A model generated the notes under the pieces. The model was not told the DNA's origin. It saw only the letters and a program-made list of their open reading frames with translations, and searched no databases. A program made the translations under genes and the position numbers. 58,519 nt of DNA from assembly GCA_021604145.1 (NCBI GenBank), contig BQIX01000004.1:1-58519 (forward strand), given 5' to 3'. Origin of the DNA: Nitrospirales bacterium (GTDB taxonomy: Bacteria; Nitrospirota; Nitrospiria; Nitrospirales; UBA8639). Of this stretch, positions 17,474 through 26,917 are shown one piece after another. Position 1 is the first letter of the stretch, and each line of letters begins with the position of its first letter.

Positions 17474-18160
17474 ATGAAATCCGAAGAAAAGAAATTAGAA
17501 ATTTTGATCGGGACTTTGAAGGGTAATAAGGCCAAGTTTGATGCCAGTAACTCTATTATTGTGGCATTGAATCCATCTAACTATTCCATTGAAAAAAGTG
17601 CCAATTATACGGACTCGAAGATTCCAGGGCTTGATTCACCCGTGACACAGTATGCAAGCGGTAACGCCAAAACTTTAAAGCTCGAACTTTTAGTCGACAC
17701 GTATACGTTCGACAAGAAGCAGGATATTCGAGAAGCCTATATCGATAGATTTGAGAAACTCATTGAAGTTGACGGGGAGATTCATGCTCCGCCTCCCTGC
17801 AAAGTCGTGTGGGGTACGATGGAATTCGTCGGGTTTCTCCAGAGTATTCAGAAAACCTACGTCATGTTCTTGGGTGATGGCACTCCGGTTCGTGCACGAC
17901 TTAACCTACAATTTAAGGAATATAACCCTGTTGATATTCAACTGAAGAAGACGAAACGGCATTCTCCTGATAAACGCAGGCATCATATTGTGAAGGATGG
18001 GGACTCCTTATGGCAATTAGCCTATCAGGCCTACGGAGATTCAAGACAGTGGAGAGTGCTGGCTGACGAAAACAACATTGATGATCCTAATATCCTCCAC
18101 CCAGGTGATGTCCTGACAATTCCTTCTCTTACTGTTACACCGTTGGTGAAAGACAGATGA
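17474..18160 (+). CDS. LysM-containing baseplate/tube-adaptor protein (Pvc7-like)
   Basis: A 228-residue protein. The N-terminal ~150 residues form the contractile-tail adaptor domain ('ALNPSNYSIEKSANYTDS', 'LKLELLVDTYTF'). The C-terminal LysM lies at ~168-214 ('HHIVKDGDSLWQLAYQAYGD', 'NILHPGDVLTIP'). These proteins join the tube end to the hub; the LysM mediates packing in the particle rather than necessarily wall binding. It starts three bases after the upstream stop and overlaps the hub gene by an ATGA. Confidence 0.93.
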   Translation: MKSEEKKLEILIGTLKGNKAKFDASNSIIVALNPSNYSIEKSANYTDSKIPGLDSPVTQYASGNAKTLKLELLVDTYTFDKKQDIREAYIDRFEKLIEVDGEIHAPPPCKVVWGTMEFVGFLQSIQKTYVMFLGDGTPVRARLNLQFKEYNPVDIQLKKTKRHSPDKRRHHIVKDGDSLWQLAYQAYGDSRQWRVLADENNIDDPNILHPGDVLTIPSLTVTPLVKDR

Positions 18161-19260
18161 ACGACGTTGATGTTCAATACTACGCTCCTCGATTTCAGAT
18201 CAAGATCAATGGATCTGAGCATCAAGCAGATATTGCTCAGGCGGTGTTAACTGTCACGGTCGAACAGGAGATCAATAAGACGAATGGCTTTAGGTTTGAC
18301 GTGCAAGATGATTTTATTCGATCTGAACAAGGCAATTCGAAAAATGGAGAACGATTTCAATGGTTAGGTCACGATCTTTTTAAGTATGGTAACGAGGTGT
18401 CGATCGCAATGGGATATCTCGACGATGTGAAAACCATCGTAGAGGGAAAAATACAGAAAATCTCTGCACGATTTAATTCTGGTAGCTCTCCGTCCTTCAC
18501 AGTCGAGGGTTCAGATAGTGCGTGCGAATTTCTCACTCTACCGAGTGAAACCAAAGTATTTAATGAGAAAAAGCATAGCGAAATGGTTGAGCAAATTGCT
18601 TCAGAAGCCAAGCCGAGTCTTCGTGCTTTGGTTGATGATACGGAAGAAATAATCCCACGAAAAGTCAAAAAAGGGGGAGAGAGTTACATCAAGTTTTTAT
18701 TGGAACTCGCAGAAGCCAATGACGATTTCGAGTTCAAACTGTTTGGGAATGACCTCTATTTCAAGAAGTCATCGAAAAAAAAGCAAGCTGATTTTATTCT
18801 GACATGGGGGAAGAACCTGATCAACTTCGAACCCACATTGGATATCGCCAAAGCCACAACAGAAGTCGTCGTAAAATCGTGGGATCCGAAAGGCAAGAAA
18901 TGTATTATTGGCCGAGCAAAAGCTGGAGAAGAAGAAGATCAGGAGGATGGGAAGCAATTGGCAAGTCAAATTGCGCAAGAGATTTATGGTGACGTGGTCA
19001 CCGTCATTACAGACCAACAGGTACGATCCACTCGCCAAGCCAAGAAGATCGCTAAAGCGTATCTTGAAAAGGCTGGGGACAGTTTAATAACGGCCCGTGG
19101 CGAAACCATTGGGCTCCCAGGCTTGCTGCCAGGGATCTGTGTGGAATTGGAGGGCCTCGGGCATTGGTTTTCTGGAAAATACTATGTAGAGAAAGTCACC
19201 CATAGTTTTGATCAAAATGGGTATCACTCAACGTTCGAAGCCAAGAGGAACGCTCTATGA
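18157..19260 (+). CDS. Baseplate hub protein (phage late control gpD family)
   Basis: A 367-residue gpD/gp27-like hub protein ('YAPRFQIKINGSEHQ', 'VEQEINKTNGFRFDV', C-terminal 'GLPGLLPGICVELEGLGHWF', 'YVEKVTHSFDQNGYHS'). It forms the trimeric ring between tube and spike. It overlaps both neighbours by ATGA junctions, indicating coupled translation with LysM and spike proteins. The hub and spike are separate genes here, whereas they are fused in T6SS VgrG. Confidence 0.94.
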   Translation: MNDVDVQYYAPRFQIKINGSEHQADIAQAVLTVTVEQEINKTNGFRFDVQDDFIRSEQGNSKNGERFQWLGHDLFKYGNEVSIAMGYLDDVKTIVEGKIQKISARFNSGSSPSFTVEGSDSACEFLTLPSETKVFNEKKHSEMVEQIASEAKPSLRALVDDTEEIIPRKVKKGGESYIKFLLELAEANDDFEFKLFGNDLYFKKSSKKKQADFILTWGKNLINFEPTLDIAKATTEVVVKSWDPKGKKCIIGRAKAGEEEDQEDGKQLASQIAQEIYGDVVTVITDQQVRSTRQAKKIAKAYLEKAGDSLITARGETIGLPGLLPGICVELEGLGHWFSGKYYVEKVTHSFDQNGYHSTFEAKRNAL

Positions 19261-19898
19261 ATTTGGCAGAAGCCTTAACTGATTCTGACGAAGAGATCGC
19301 GAAGTCCAAACGTATCAATGGTGTTGCGACTGGAATCGTCACAGACAACAAGGATCCAGACAAACTTGGCCGGGTCAAGGTGAAATTTCCTTGGTTAGAA
19401 GAGGAGGCCGAAAGTGATTGGGCAAAAGTCGTCAGTTTGATGGCGGGCAAGGAACGCGGGGCCGTATTTTTCCCAGAAGTCGATGATGAGGTTTTAGTTG
19501 GGTTCGAACAGGGCGATGTCAACTGTCCATATGTGTTAGGTGGTTTATGGAATCAAGAAGATAAACCTCCTGAAACGAATGACGATGGGAAAAATAATAT
19601 CCGTAAAATTACCTCACGAAGTGGACATGAAATCATTTTTAATGATGACCATGAGAAAAAGAAGGAAAAAATTGAAATTCGTACGAACGCGGGCCACGTC
19701 ATTACCCTTGATGATTCAGCAGGAAAAGAGAGAATTGAAGTGAAAGACAAAACTGGCAATAACTTTCTAACGATTGACTCGATGCAGAATGCCATTGCAA
19801 TTGAGGCAGCTGCCAAAATTTCGATTAAAGCTCCGATGATTGAGCTCGACGCGTCAGGAATGCTGACGTTGAAGGGTGGGATGGTGAAAATAAATTGA
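19257..19898 (+). CDS. Spike protein (gp5/VgrG OB-fold type)
   Basis: A 213-residue spike. The OB-fold is at ~20-100 ('GVATGIVTDNKDPDKLGRVK', 'VKFPWLEEEAESDWAKVVS', 'FFPEVDDEVLVGF'). A C-terminal repetitive beta-helix needle follows ('IEIRTNAGHVITLDDSAG', 'KISIKAPMIELDASG'). Trimers form the piercing needle under the hub, tipped by the adjacent PAAR protein. No lysozyme domain or effector extension is present. Confidence 0.95.
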   Translation: MNLAEALTDSDEEIAKSKRINGVATGIVTDNKDPDKLGRVKVKFPWLEEEAESDWAKVVSLMAGKERGAVFFPEVDDEVLVGFEQGDVNCPYVLGGLWNQEDKPPETNDDGKNNIRKITSRSGHEIIFNDDHEKKKEKIEIRTNAGHVITLDDSAGKERIEVKDKTGNNFLTIDSMQNAIAIEAAAKISIKAPMIELDASGMLTLKGGMVKIN

Positions 19899-19931
19899 TT
19901 CTGTGCCTGTCTTTTTATATGGAGTATATGT

Positions 19932-20225
19932 ATGCCCCCTGCTGCTCGTGTGGGTGACCAGACAGCACATGGTACTCCGCTGAGCCCTGGTCCAGGGAGT
20001 GTTAATGTTCTAATTGGCGGAATGCCCGCGTGGCGCGCAACAGCTGATTTTCACGCATGTCCGTTAGTTAGTGGATTAGTTCCTCATGTTGGCGGGGTCG
20101 TGCCAGTGGGAAGTGTCACGGTCCTCATTAATAACCTTCCTGCCGTGAGACAGGGAGATATTGTTCTGGAGGCCACAGCGCCAAATTCGATCGCAATGGG
20201 ATGTTTGACGGTTATGATTGGATGA
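19932..20225 (+). CDS. PAAR-domain spike tip
   Basis: A 97-residue minimal PAAR protein: 'PPAARVGDQTAHGTPLSPG' at the start, with His17, His49 and Cys51 of 'DFHACPL' as likely metal ligands, and repeated 'GSVTVLINNLPAVRQGD' turns. It caps the spike to form the sharp tip. It has no fused effector. It lies between the spike and gp25 genes, as in typical eCIS operons. Confidence 0.94.
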   Translation: MPPAARVGDQTAHGTPLSPGPGSVNVLIGGMPAWRATADFHACPLVSGLVPHVGGVVPVGSVTVLINNLPAVRQGDIVLEATAPNSIAMGCLTVMIG

Positions 20226-20323
20226 CGAAAGCCATAGACGAACTCAGGAGGCAGATAAGGGCAAGGGGGTAAGTCGGTTTATTATGAGGGCCGAACAACA
20301 CTGGACATATTGGAGTTCTTATC

Positions 20324-20725
20324 ATGTTGCCGATAGATTTTCTTGGACGTGGATGGTCGTTTCCGATTGCGTGGGACAAGAAACGCAAGCAGATATCCGT
20401 CACAGCTAATGAAGAAAAGATCAAACAGTCGATTTATATCATTCTCGGGACCGCAAAGGGAGAGCGCATTATGCGTCCTGACTTTGGGTGCGGGATACAT
20501 GAATTTACGTTTTCTGTTTTCAATTCCGCAACAGTGACAATGATTAAGTCTGCGATTAAAGATGCGCTGATTCAATGGGAGCCTCGGATTGAGGTCATGA
20601 GAGTTGATGTGTCCGCAGAAGAACTTTCTGATGGAATTCTCAATGTCAGGGTAGACTATCGTGTCATCTCAACGAATAACGAATTCAATCTCGTGTATCC
20701 ATTTTATTTGAGAGGTGGGGCTTGA
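20324..20725 (+). CDS. Baseplate wedge protein gp25/gpW family (Pvc9-like)
   Basis: A 133-residue gp25-like protein ('LGRGWSFPI', 'KQSIYIILGTAKGERIMRPD', 'FGCGIHEFTFS', 'EPRIEVMRVDVS'), with the conserved Glu-Arg and 'PxFG' pattern of sheath-initiating wedge proteins. The ATG at 20324 is chosen to give the full family length. Its stop is one base before the baseplate J start. Confidence 0.93.
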   Translation: MLPIDFLGRGWSFPIAWDKKRKQISVTANEEKIKQSIYIILGTAKGERIMRPDFGCGIHEFTFSVFNSATVTMIKSAIKDALIQWEPRIEVMRVDVSAEELSDGILNVRVDYRVISTNNEFNLVYPFYLRGGA

Positions 20726-20726
20726 C

Positions 20727-23645
20727 ATGAGTCTTCCAACTCCGAATCTTGATGATCGAAACTTTGAGTCTATTGTCGCTGAGGCCAAGACCCGTATTCA
20801 AGAATTGTGTCCTGAGTGGACAGATTTCAATCCAAGTGACCCGGGTATTACTCTCGTCGAGCTTATGGCCTGGATGATGGAAAGCACGATCTATCGACTG
20901 AATAAGGTCCCAGAAAAAGCACTCATTCAGTCCTTGGAATTGCTTGGTATCACGTTGCAACCACCGCAGTCTGCTCGAGCATGGGTGACCTTCGCTACAA
21001 CGGAAGGAGTCAACGAAGAGCTCCTCCCGAGCATTCCCGCAGGCACAAGATTGATTGCTCGTAATGAGGACAACGACAGTATACCCTTTTCCACGGTCCA
21101 TGATCTTAACCTTTCATCCGCTCAGTTCATCAGCATGTTTTCCTATGCCAAACACAAGACGACACACCATTTTCCCATCGCAGATGGTGAGGGTGCTCAT
21201 TCTGTTTTTTTTAAGGATGCGGGCATTCGAATGTTTGAGGGAACACAATCAGGAACACCCTGTTGGTATTTCGGGGATAACAGATTCAAGGAATACGGAA
21301 AGAGCCACAGCCTAAGACTTCAGTTTTCTGTACAAACAGAAGGAGAGTCTGGGGTAAGAGTGGAATGGGAAGTTTGGGATGGTGCCATCGTGGCATGGAC
21401 TCCCGTCATTCCAGACATTGATGAAACTCTTGGTTTTCGGCGAAGCGGGAACATTGTGTTTGAGTCTTTCCCAATTCGAGAGGAATGTGAAGTTAACGGG
21501 CGCACGACTTTTTGGCTTCGCTCTCGCTTACTTGCTGTAGATGGACACACAACTCCTAGCATTGTCGGTTTTGAGCAAGCTATCGAGCAAAACGATGCCC
21601 ATGGCATTAGCGTAGAAAAAGGGTATCTCAACTATAGCTTAGATACTGGTCAAGAAATTTTTCAGTCACTCGATTTGACGAAAGAGTTCTTACCGTTTGG
21701 GAAAAACCCTCAGCGAAATACGGTTCTGTACTTTAAGGATCGTGTATTTGGACGACGAGACACAACGATTCGCCTTCTGACGCAGTTGTCTGACATCTAT
21801 ACACCCTCTAGTGTAAGTTCTCTTAGACACTTGGAAATTCAGTGGGAGTACTACTCTGATCACGACTCGTGGCAATCATTGGGAGTGACAACGCCTACCG
21901 GAGTCAAAGGGAATGAAGCCTCTCGGTTTGTGGACGAGACCCGAGCATTTACTCAAAGCGGTACAGTCCAATTTGAATGTCCATCCAATTCAAAGCTTTG
22001 CACCATAGGGGGTGAAGAAGGGTACTATGTTCGCGCTATATTGATAAAAGGCAGTTATGGAGAAGACCACCCCAATCCTCCGGTTATTGCTCATCTATTG
22101 TCAAGTTTTACTGAACACTCTCGAGCGTGGCCGTATTCTCTTGTTGAAAGTGAAAAACAAATGAAAGAGCTTCCCCAGGGAGGCAGTGAGCAGGAGAATG
22201 CTCCATTTGCCATCGGTGCTGATGATGCACTCCATTTTTATCTGGCCTTTAATAAGCGGTTGGCTAATAAGAATCATTGTTTGTTTTTCCAGCTTGAGAA
22301 TTCAAGTGATGTCCCGCAGCAAAATGCTATTTGGGAATATGAGGCGTCCGATAGCTGGAAATCGCTCTCTATCGCGGCTGATCAAACCAACCAACTTGTT
22401 CGGTCTGGAATGGTTGAGTTTCTAGCGCCAACCGATTGGGCCAAATCGCTTCGAAATGGTATTGATGGCTTTTGGTTACGACTTCGTTTTGTTGGAGGAC
22501 ATTCTCGTTTTTCTCCGACTCTTTACGGTATCCACATGAACACGACAGAGGTTATTCAAAGCGAGACAATTAAAAACGAAGACCTTGGCTCTTCGCAAGG
22601 CAGTTCATTTCAGATGTTTTCTCTCAAGCATCGGCCAGTTCAAGAAGGCACACAGATCCTTGTGCGAGAGGCTAGTCATCCTTCTGTGGACACGATTAAT
22701 TGGTATCGAACGAGGTTTGGGTCAGATGCCGTATTAGAGAAAATCAATGATCACGTCCAACATATTTGGATTCGTTGGACTGAGGTCCCCAACTTTCTTT
22801 ATTCAGGCTCTGAGAGCCGGCACTATCTCCTTGATATGTGGAAGGGAGTCATACGATTCGGAGATGGGAAAAGGGGGAAGATTCCTCCGGCTGGCCCGAA
22901 TAATATTCGCGCCCAGGTCTATTTTAGATCAATGGGAGCGAAAGGAAATGTTCAAGCTCATCAAATTTCAGAACTCGATTCGCTTTTATCTCATGTTGCT
23001 GGAGTGACCAATCCCTTTCCCTCTGAAGGGGGCATAGATGGGGAGAAGCTAGAAGAAGCAAAATTGCGTGGCCCGTGGATGCTGAAAAGTCGTGACCGAG
23101 CAGTAACCAAAGAAGATTTCGTAGTGTTAGCCAAATCTGCCTCTCGCGAGGTTGGTCTTGCATGTTGTATTCCGTCTGAGAGTGCGATCGAGGTACTCAT
23201 CATCCCACGTGAGTCCAGCGATAAACCCAACCCTAGCATCCAACTTACGCGAACCGTGGAGGATTTTCTCAACGAAAGGCGGCTGATCAACACAAAGGTA
23301 AAGGTGACGAGTCCAGAGTATGTCGATGTGATTATGGATTTAGCAATCGTTCTTGTCGCAGGAAGTATTGGTCGAGAAGGGGAGGTACGGATGGCCATTG
23401 AAAAACGGCTGCGATCGATCTTTCATCCAATTTATGGGGGAAATGATGGGCAAGGTTGGCCAATGGGACGCTCAGTGTATTACACGGATATGGTTGCGCT
23501 TGTTGAACAAATTGAAGGTGTCGATTTTTTGAAGAATTTAACGATAAGTAACTGGCCAGAAGGGAAGACCTCCGAACGTATCTTGGTTTCGTCTAATGGG
23601 TTTCCCTTTCTCCGCATGATTCAAATTCAAATAGTTCTTGACTAA
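20727..23645 (+). CDS. Baseplate J-like wedge protein (Pvc11-like)
   Basis: A 972-residue baseplate assembly protein. ATG 20727 is preferred over GTG 20715, which lies inside the previous gene, because the family start 'LPTPNLDDRNFESIVAEAK' follows and GAGGTGGGG supplies a ribosome site. N-terminal 'FNPSDPGITLVELMAWMMES' and C-terminal 'LKSRDRAVTKEDFVVLAK' are hallmark segments. The middle contains several Ig/beta insertions typical of large eCIS versions. It forms the wedge that triggers sheath contraction. Confidence 0.94.
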   Translation: MSLPTPNLDDRNFESIVAEAKTRIQELCPEWTDFNPSDPGITLVELMAWMMESTIYRLNKVPEKALIQSLELLGITLQPPQSARAWVTFATTEGVNEELLPSIPAGTRLIARNEDNDSIPFSTVHDLNLSSAQFISMFSYAKHKTTHHFPIADGEGAHSVFFKDAGIRMFEGTQSGTPCWYFGDNRFKEYGKSHSLRLQFSVQTEGESGVRVEWEVWDGAIVAWTPVIPDIDETLGFRRSGNIVFESFPIREECEVNGRTTFWLRSRLLAVDGHTTPSIVGFEQAIEQNDAHGISVEKGYLNYSLDTGQEIFQSLDLTKEFLPFGKNPQRNTVLYFKDRVFGRRDTTIRLLTQLSDIYTPSSVSSLRHLEIQWEYYSDHDSWQSLGVTTPTGVKGNEASRFVDETRAFTQSGTVQFECPSNSKLCTIGGEEGYYVRAILIKGSYGEDHPNPPVIAHLLSSFTEHSRAWPYSLVESEKQMKELPQGGSEQENAPFAIGADDALHFYLAFNKRLANKNHCLFFQLENSSDVPQQNAIWEYEASDSWKSLSIAADQTNQLVRSGMVEFLAPTDWAKSLRNGIDGFWLRLRFVGGHSRFSPTLYGIHMNTTEVIQSETIKNEDLGSSQGSSFQMFSLKHRPVQEGTQILVREASHPSVDTINWYRTRFGSDAVLEKINDHVQHIWIRWTEVPNFLYSGSESRHYLLDMWKGVIRFGDGKRGKIPPAGPNNIRAQVYFRSMGAKGNVQAHQISELDSLLSHVAGVTNPFPSEGGIDGEKLEEAKLRGPWMLKSRDRAVTKEDFVVLAKSASREVGLACCIPSESAIEVLIIPRESSDKPNPSIQLTRTVEDFLNERRLINTKVKVTSPEYVDVIMDLAIVLVAGSIGREGEVRMAIEKRLRSIFHPIYGGNDGQGWPMGRSVYYTDMVALVEQIEGVDFLKNLTISNWPEGKTSERILVSSNGFPFLRMIQIQIVLD

Positions 23646-23650
23646 CCGCC

Positions 23651-24400
23651 ATGATGAAAACTCTTGCTCCAAACCTCTCATCTCTCAAACGTAGTCTGCC
23701 TCATATTTTTACGTCTGGAGACCGGAAGACACTGGATCCCCAACAAAAAGATTCGAATGATCAACTTCCTAGAGAACCACTTGAGGTGATTCTTGCGATC
23801 ATTGAAGAAGGGTGGTCGTCTATCGATCAGACCCTTGGAAAAATCGATTCCGTTTTTAATCCATACGGACTCCAATTAGCGTTTCCAAGCTCAACGCGCC
23901 AAAGAGCAGCTTTTCTTGAATGGTTGGGATCTTGGGTCGGTCTCCATTACCAATCGCAATGGTCCGAAGCTAAAGCGCGATTCATCGTGAGTCAAGCGGC
24001 ATATCTTTATCGGTATCGTGGGACCAAACTGGGGCTAGAATACTTGATTGCTCTCTTTTTTGATCTTGATGTGAAGATCACAGAACGAACATGGCCCAAT
24101 GGACTCATCCTTGGCCATCAATCAGTTCTTGGCTCCAGCACAAACTTACTCCATGCCCCAAGAAAAGAGCGATGCTTTGTTGTGGAAGTGCAGACGGAGC
24201 CAACACGTCTAACATCCGAAGTTATCAAATCTCTGCGTATTCTTCTTGATCAAGAGATACCTGCACACACAATCTATTATCTTTCGTGTGCTACACATGA
24301 GCAACGGGTCTCACACACTGAATTAATTCGTTTGATAATCGGCCAACAATCAACCATTGGGACTTTCTACTTTGATGATGAGGAACACTATGGACAATGA
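23651..24400 (+). CDS. Baseplate protein I-like (Pvc12-like)
   Basis: A 249-residue phage tail protein I/gp6-like wedge subunit. The conserved part includes 'FNPYGLQLAFPSSTRQRAAF', 'LEWLGSWVGLHY' and 'AYLYRYRGTKLGLEYLIALF'. It partners with the J-like protein in the baseplate wedge. The next gene starts inside its last codons (11-base overlap). Confidence 0.91.
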   Translation: MMKTLAPNLSSLKRSLPHIFTSGDRKTLDPQQKDSNDQLPREPLEVILAIIEEGWSSIDQTLGKIDSVFNPYGLQLAFPSSTRQRAAFLEWLGSWVGLHYQSQWSEAKARFIVSQAAYLYRYRGTKLGLEYLIALFFDLDVKITERTWPNGLILGHQSVLGSSTNLLHAPRKERCFVVEVQTEPTRLTSEVIKSLRILLDQEIPAHTIYYLSCATHEQRVSHTELIRLIIGQQSTIGTFYFDDEEHYGQ

Positions 24401-25250
24401 ATTGACGATTGCATGCCAGCGTATGAATTACTTTGATGGTTTTCACACTCAGGCTTCCGATTGGCAAACTGATCAAGACTATCATTTAGAAAAGCATCAG
24501 TTTCATAGGTCAACCTGCCATACTCCTGGGATCGTGCCGCAGTATAAAAATGAATTGGCAGTTGTAGCCACAAACGATGGGACCGCCATATTGGTTCATC
24601 CAGGTTGCGCGATAGATGGCAAAGGACGCGACTTAGTTTGTACACAAGGAATCGAACATCCCATAAATCCACAAGAATACCGAACACCTTGCACGATTTA
24701 CATCACGATGAACTATGCGGAAGAAAAAGTTGATGTACGCAACAATGCCATGAATCCCCAATATCGAGACTATGCGTTTATTCGTGAGTTCCCAAAGGTA
24801 GAAATATTACTTGATGAACCGAATATTGATACGCATGTCGAATTAGCCAGAATTGCACTGGCAAAGAATGCCAGCAGAATCAAGGATGCTAGCAATCCAG
24901 AAGAACCGGCGACAAATGAAATTGACCGAAGACATATTCGAAAAGCTGGAACCATTCTGGGAGCAGTCGGCCTAGACCAAACCGGTAAGATTGTCAAAGA
25001 AGGTGAGATTGGTGTTGCAGTGACTGATGAGGAAAGTGATACGTCAATTCCGATAGCAAGTATCAAGGCTTCGACGGACACATTTCGGTATTACATCGCG
25101 TCTGTCATCCCTAAGTCCAATGGCCATGTAGAGTGGCGAATTGCTTCGATTGTTGAAAAAGGAATCCTTGAGTATCGTTTGTTTTTGAAAAACTGTGCGA
25201 AGCAACCAGTCACGGTACGATACCAAGTTTATGAACTACACTCACGTTAG
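24390..25250 (+). CDS. Tail fibre/collar-like eCIS protein
   Basis: A 286-residue protein. ATG 24390 overlaps the upstream gene. It opens with 'ACQRMNYFDGFHTQASDWQT' and 'DQDYHLEKHQFHRSTCHTPG', a signature I associate with beta-rich proteins encoded after the baseplate genes in eCIS. The second half reads as beta-sandwich ('SIPIASIKASTDTFRYYIAS', 'YRLFLKNCAKQPVTVRYQV'). It may be a baseplate-periphery or fibre-anchoring subunit that links to a receptor-binding element. No separate long fibre gene is visible, so target recognition may rest here or elsewhere. Confidence 0.75.
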   Translation: MDNELTIACQRMNYFDGFHTQASDWQTDQDYHLEKHQFHRSTCHTPGIVPQYKNELAVVATNDGTAILVHPGCAIDGKGRDLVCTQGIEHPINPQEYRTPCTIYITMNYAEEKVDVRNNAMNPQYRDYAFIREFPKVEILLDEPNIDTHVELARIALAKNASRIKDASNPEEPATNEIDRRHIRKAGTILGAVGLDQTGKIVKEGEIGVAVTDEESDTSIPIASIKASTDTFRYYIASVIPKSNGHVEWRIASIVEKGILEYRLFLKNCAKQPVTVRYQVYELHSR

Positions 25251-25281
25251 CAATGACGTTACCACAAGACAAATGGTGTTT

Positions 25282-25310
25282 CCTGGGACATTCAGCATCA
25301 GATTCCCAGG
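25282..25310. promoter_or_regulatory. Inverted repeat between eCIS structural and envelope genes
   Basis: CCTGGGA and TCCCAGG form a perfect 7-bp inverted repeat separated by 15 bases, 31 bases after the fibre-like gene and 21 before the next. No T-run follows. It may stabilise mRNA or mark a partial terminator between the structural and envelope sub-operons. Confidence 0.35.
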
Positions 25311-25331
25311 TAGGTCATTGAGAAGGAGGTC

Positions 25332-26822
25332 ATGATGCGGGTTACAGGTTCTATTCATTCTCATGACAATACTCCGCAACGACATGTCAAGATTAGGCTA
25401 AAGGTTGCGGAGCAAGAACTCGCTTCGTTTAAGTCTGACAAGTATGGTCGTTTTGAATACGCAGATGACAAGGACTATGCGGGAAAAACTCTGTTGTGTC
25501 AGGTCGGAGAAGGCTATGAATCTAAAGAAGAATTTTTTCAGATTCTATCAGAAAACTTGGATGTGAATATCGTGTTTGGAAAAGAGCCTTCCCAGCCTAT
25601 ATCAGGAGAACCGCCGCCTAACCTCCTACCTAATTGGATAGAGTGGATCCGCCAGAATGCTGGGGTGTTGGCGAGTGCTGTACTCGTTGGGATCCTTGTC
25701 ATGCTTATGCTTGTACGGATTATGTTTTCGGACTCAAGCGAAAATAGTGGAACTGAACCCTCTCCTGAGTCGACTGATAAAGTTGCCGAATGGCATGATC
25801 TGGGTGCTCAAAGTGTGATGTCTGAAAGAGGCAGTCAGGTGACTCTTGTTATCGACCAGAAGAGTGATACGCCTTACATTGGATTTCTTGAGGGTACAAA
25901 TGATCCACAATTGAGCATTATGAGATATGCTGGTGACAAATGGGAAACAGTTGATCGACGGAAAGTTACACCTAAAAATATTAGTCAAATTGCGTTGGCC
26001 GTCGAGAAGGACTGTGTGTATGTTGCTTTTCCCGACCCCGGACGCGGCAATCGCGTGTCGGTCATAAAGACAGGGTGTGTCGAAGAGGAGTTTCTTGGTG
26101 CCCGCGGTTTTTCAGACTCATTGGTCAGTGATGATATATCATTAGTGATTTACAAAGGGAGTCCGATCATTGCATATAAGCAGCTAAAGTCCCCTCGCGG
26201 CTCTTTTGTGAGACGGTATAAGAGCACGACTAAAACATGGGAAGCCTTCTGGGCACCTTTATCCCCTCCAGCGGAAGTTGGGTTCACGCGATTAACCTTG
26301 AATGAAAATGGAAGCCTTTTTCTGGCTCTTACTCAAGGGGATGAGCAACGTCTCGTCCTCTACAGTTTGAATCATGATACCTGGGTGCCCTTGATTCAAG
26401 ATCTTGAAACGGCAGCGAAAGTCTCAAAGAGGATGGGTAGTCCAGCATTTGCGTTCAGTGTGACTAAGGCAATACCAACGATTGTTCTTCACGATAAGAG
26501 CAATAAGAATAAATTGGCTGCCATGCAACTTATGGATCAAGATTGGCAACCGCTTGAGAAGCAGCAGGGTATTTCAATGGGGACAGCCTCCTATTTGTCT
26601 GCTAGTGGGTTGTATATGGTGTTTCATGATGAGGGAATGAATGGGCAAGCACGTTTGATGAAACGAACGGGAAAGGAATGGAAGGCCGCTTGTACGACAT
26701 TTTCCGAAGAAAAGGCACATGGCCTATCGTTAGCTGTTGACAGTTTGGGTACGCCATACGTTGCATTCCAGGATAATAATATGGGAGGGAAGATACGAGT
26801 CCGAATTTGTTCAAAGCAATAG
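25332..26822 (+). CDS. Membrane-anchored beta-propeller-like protein
   Basis: A 496-residue protein with a strong GAAGGAGGT site. The N-terminal ~85 residues form a carboxypeptidase-regulatory-like beta-sandwich ('VTGSIHSHDNTPQRHVKIR', 'SDKYGRFEY'). One membrane helix follows at ~112-132 ('LASAVLVGILVMLMLVRIMF'). The C-terminal ~360 residues contain repeated beta segments ('TPYIGFLEGTNDPQLSIMRY', 'GSPIIAYKQLKSPRGSF', 'GTPYVAFQDNN') consistent with a propeller, likely periplasmic or outward-facing. It directly follows the particle genes and may anchor or display the system on the membrane. That function is inferred. Confidence 0.78.
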   Translation: MMRVTGSIHSHDNTPQRHVKIRLKVAEQELASFKSDKYGRFEYADDKDYAGKTLLCQVGEGYESKEEFFQILSENLDVNIVFGKEPSQPISGEPPPNLLPNWIEWIRQNAGVLASAVLVGILVMLMLVRIMFSDSSENSGTEPSPESTDKVAEWHDLGAQSVMSERGSQVTLVIDQKSDTPYIGFLEGTNDPQLSIMRYAGDKWETVDRRKVTPKNISQIALAVEKDCVYVAFPDPGRGNRVSVIKTGCVEEEFLGARGFSDSLVSDDISLVIYKGSPIIAYKQLKSPRGSFVRRYKSTTKTWEAFWAPLSPPAEVGFTRLTLNENGSLFLALTQGDEQRLVLYSLNHDTWVPLIQDLETAAKVSKRMGSPAFAFSVTKAIPTIVLHDKSNKNKLAAMQLMDQDWQPLEKQQGISMGTASYLSASGLYMVFHDEGMNGQARLMKRTGKEWKAACTTFSEEKAHGLSLAVDSLGTPYVAFQDNNMGGKIRVRICSKQ

Positions 26823-26917
26823 TATCACATCTTAGAGTGGATTTGAGGAAAGTTCTTGATCATGGGCTTGGCCACGAAGATTAAAGCACTGATATTCTAA
26901 CTGAGAGTGGGAGTGGC

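Noticed and set aside
6282-25250. Type VI secretion system
   Set aside because: No TssJ, TssL, TssM or ClpV-type gene; hub and spike are separate proteins, and the ATPase is of the eCIS type.
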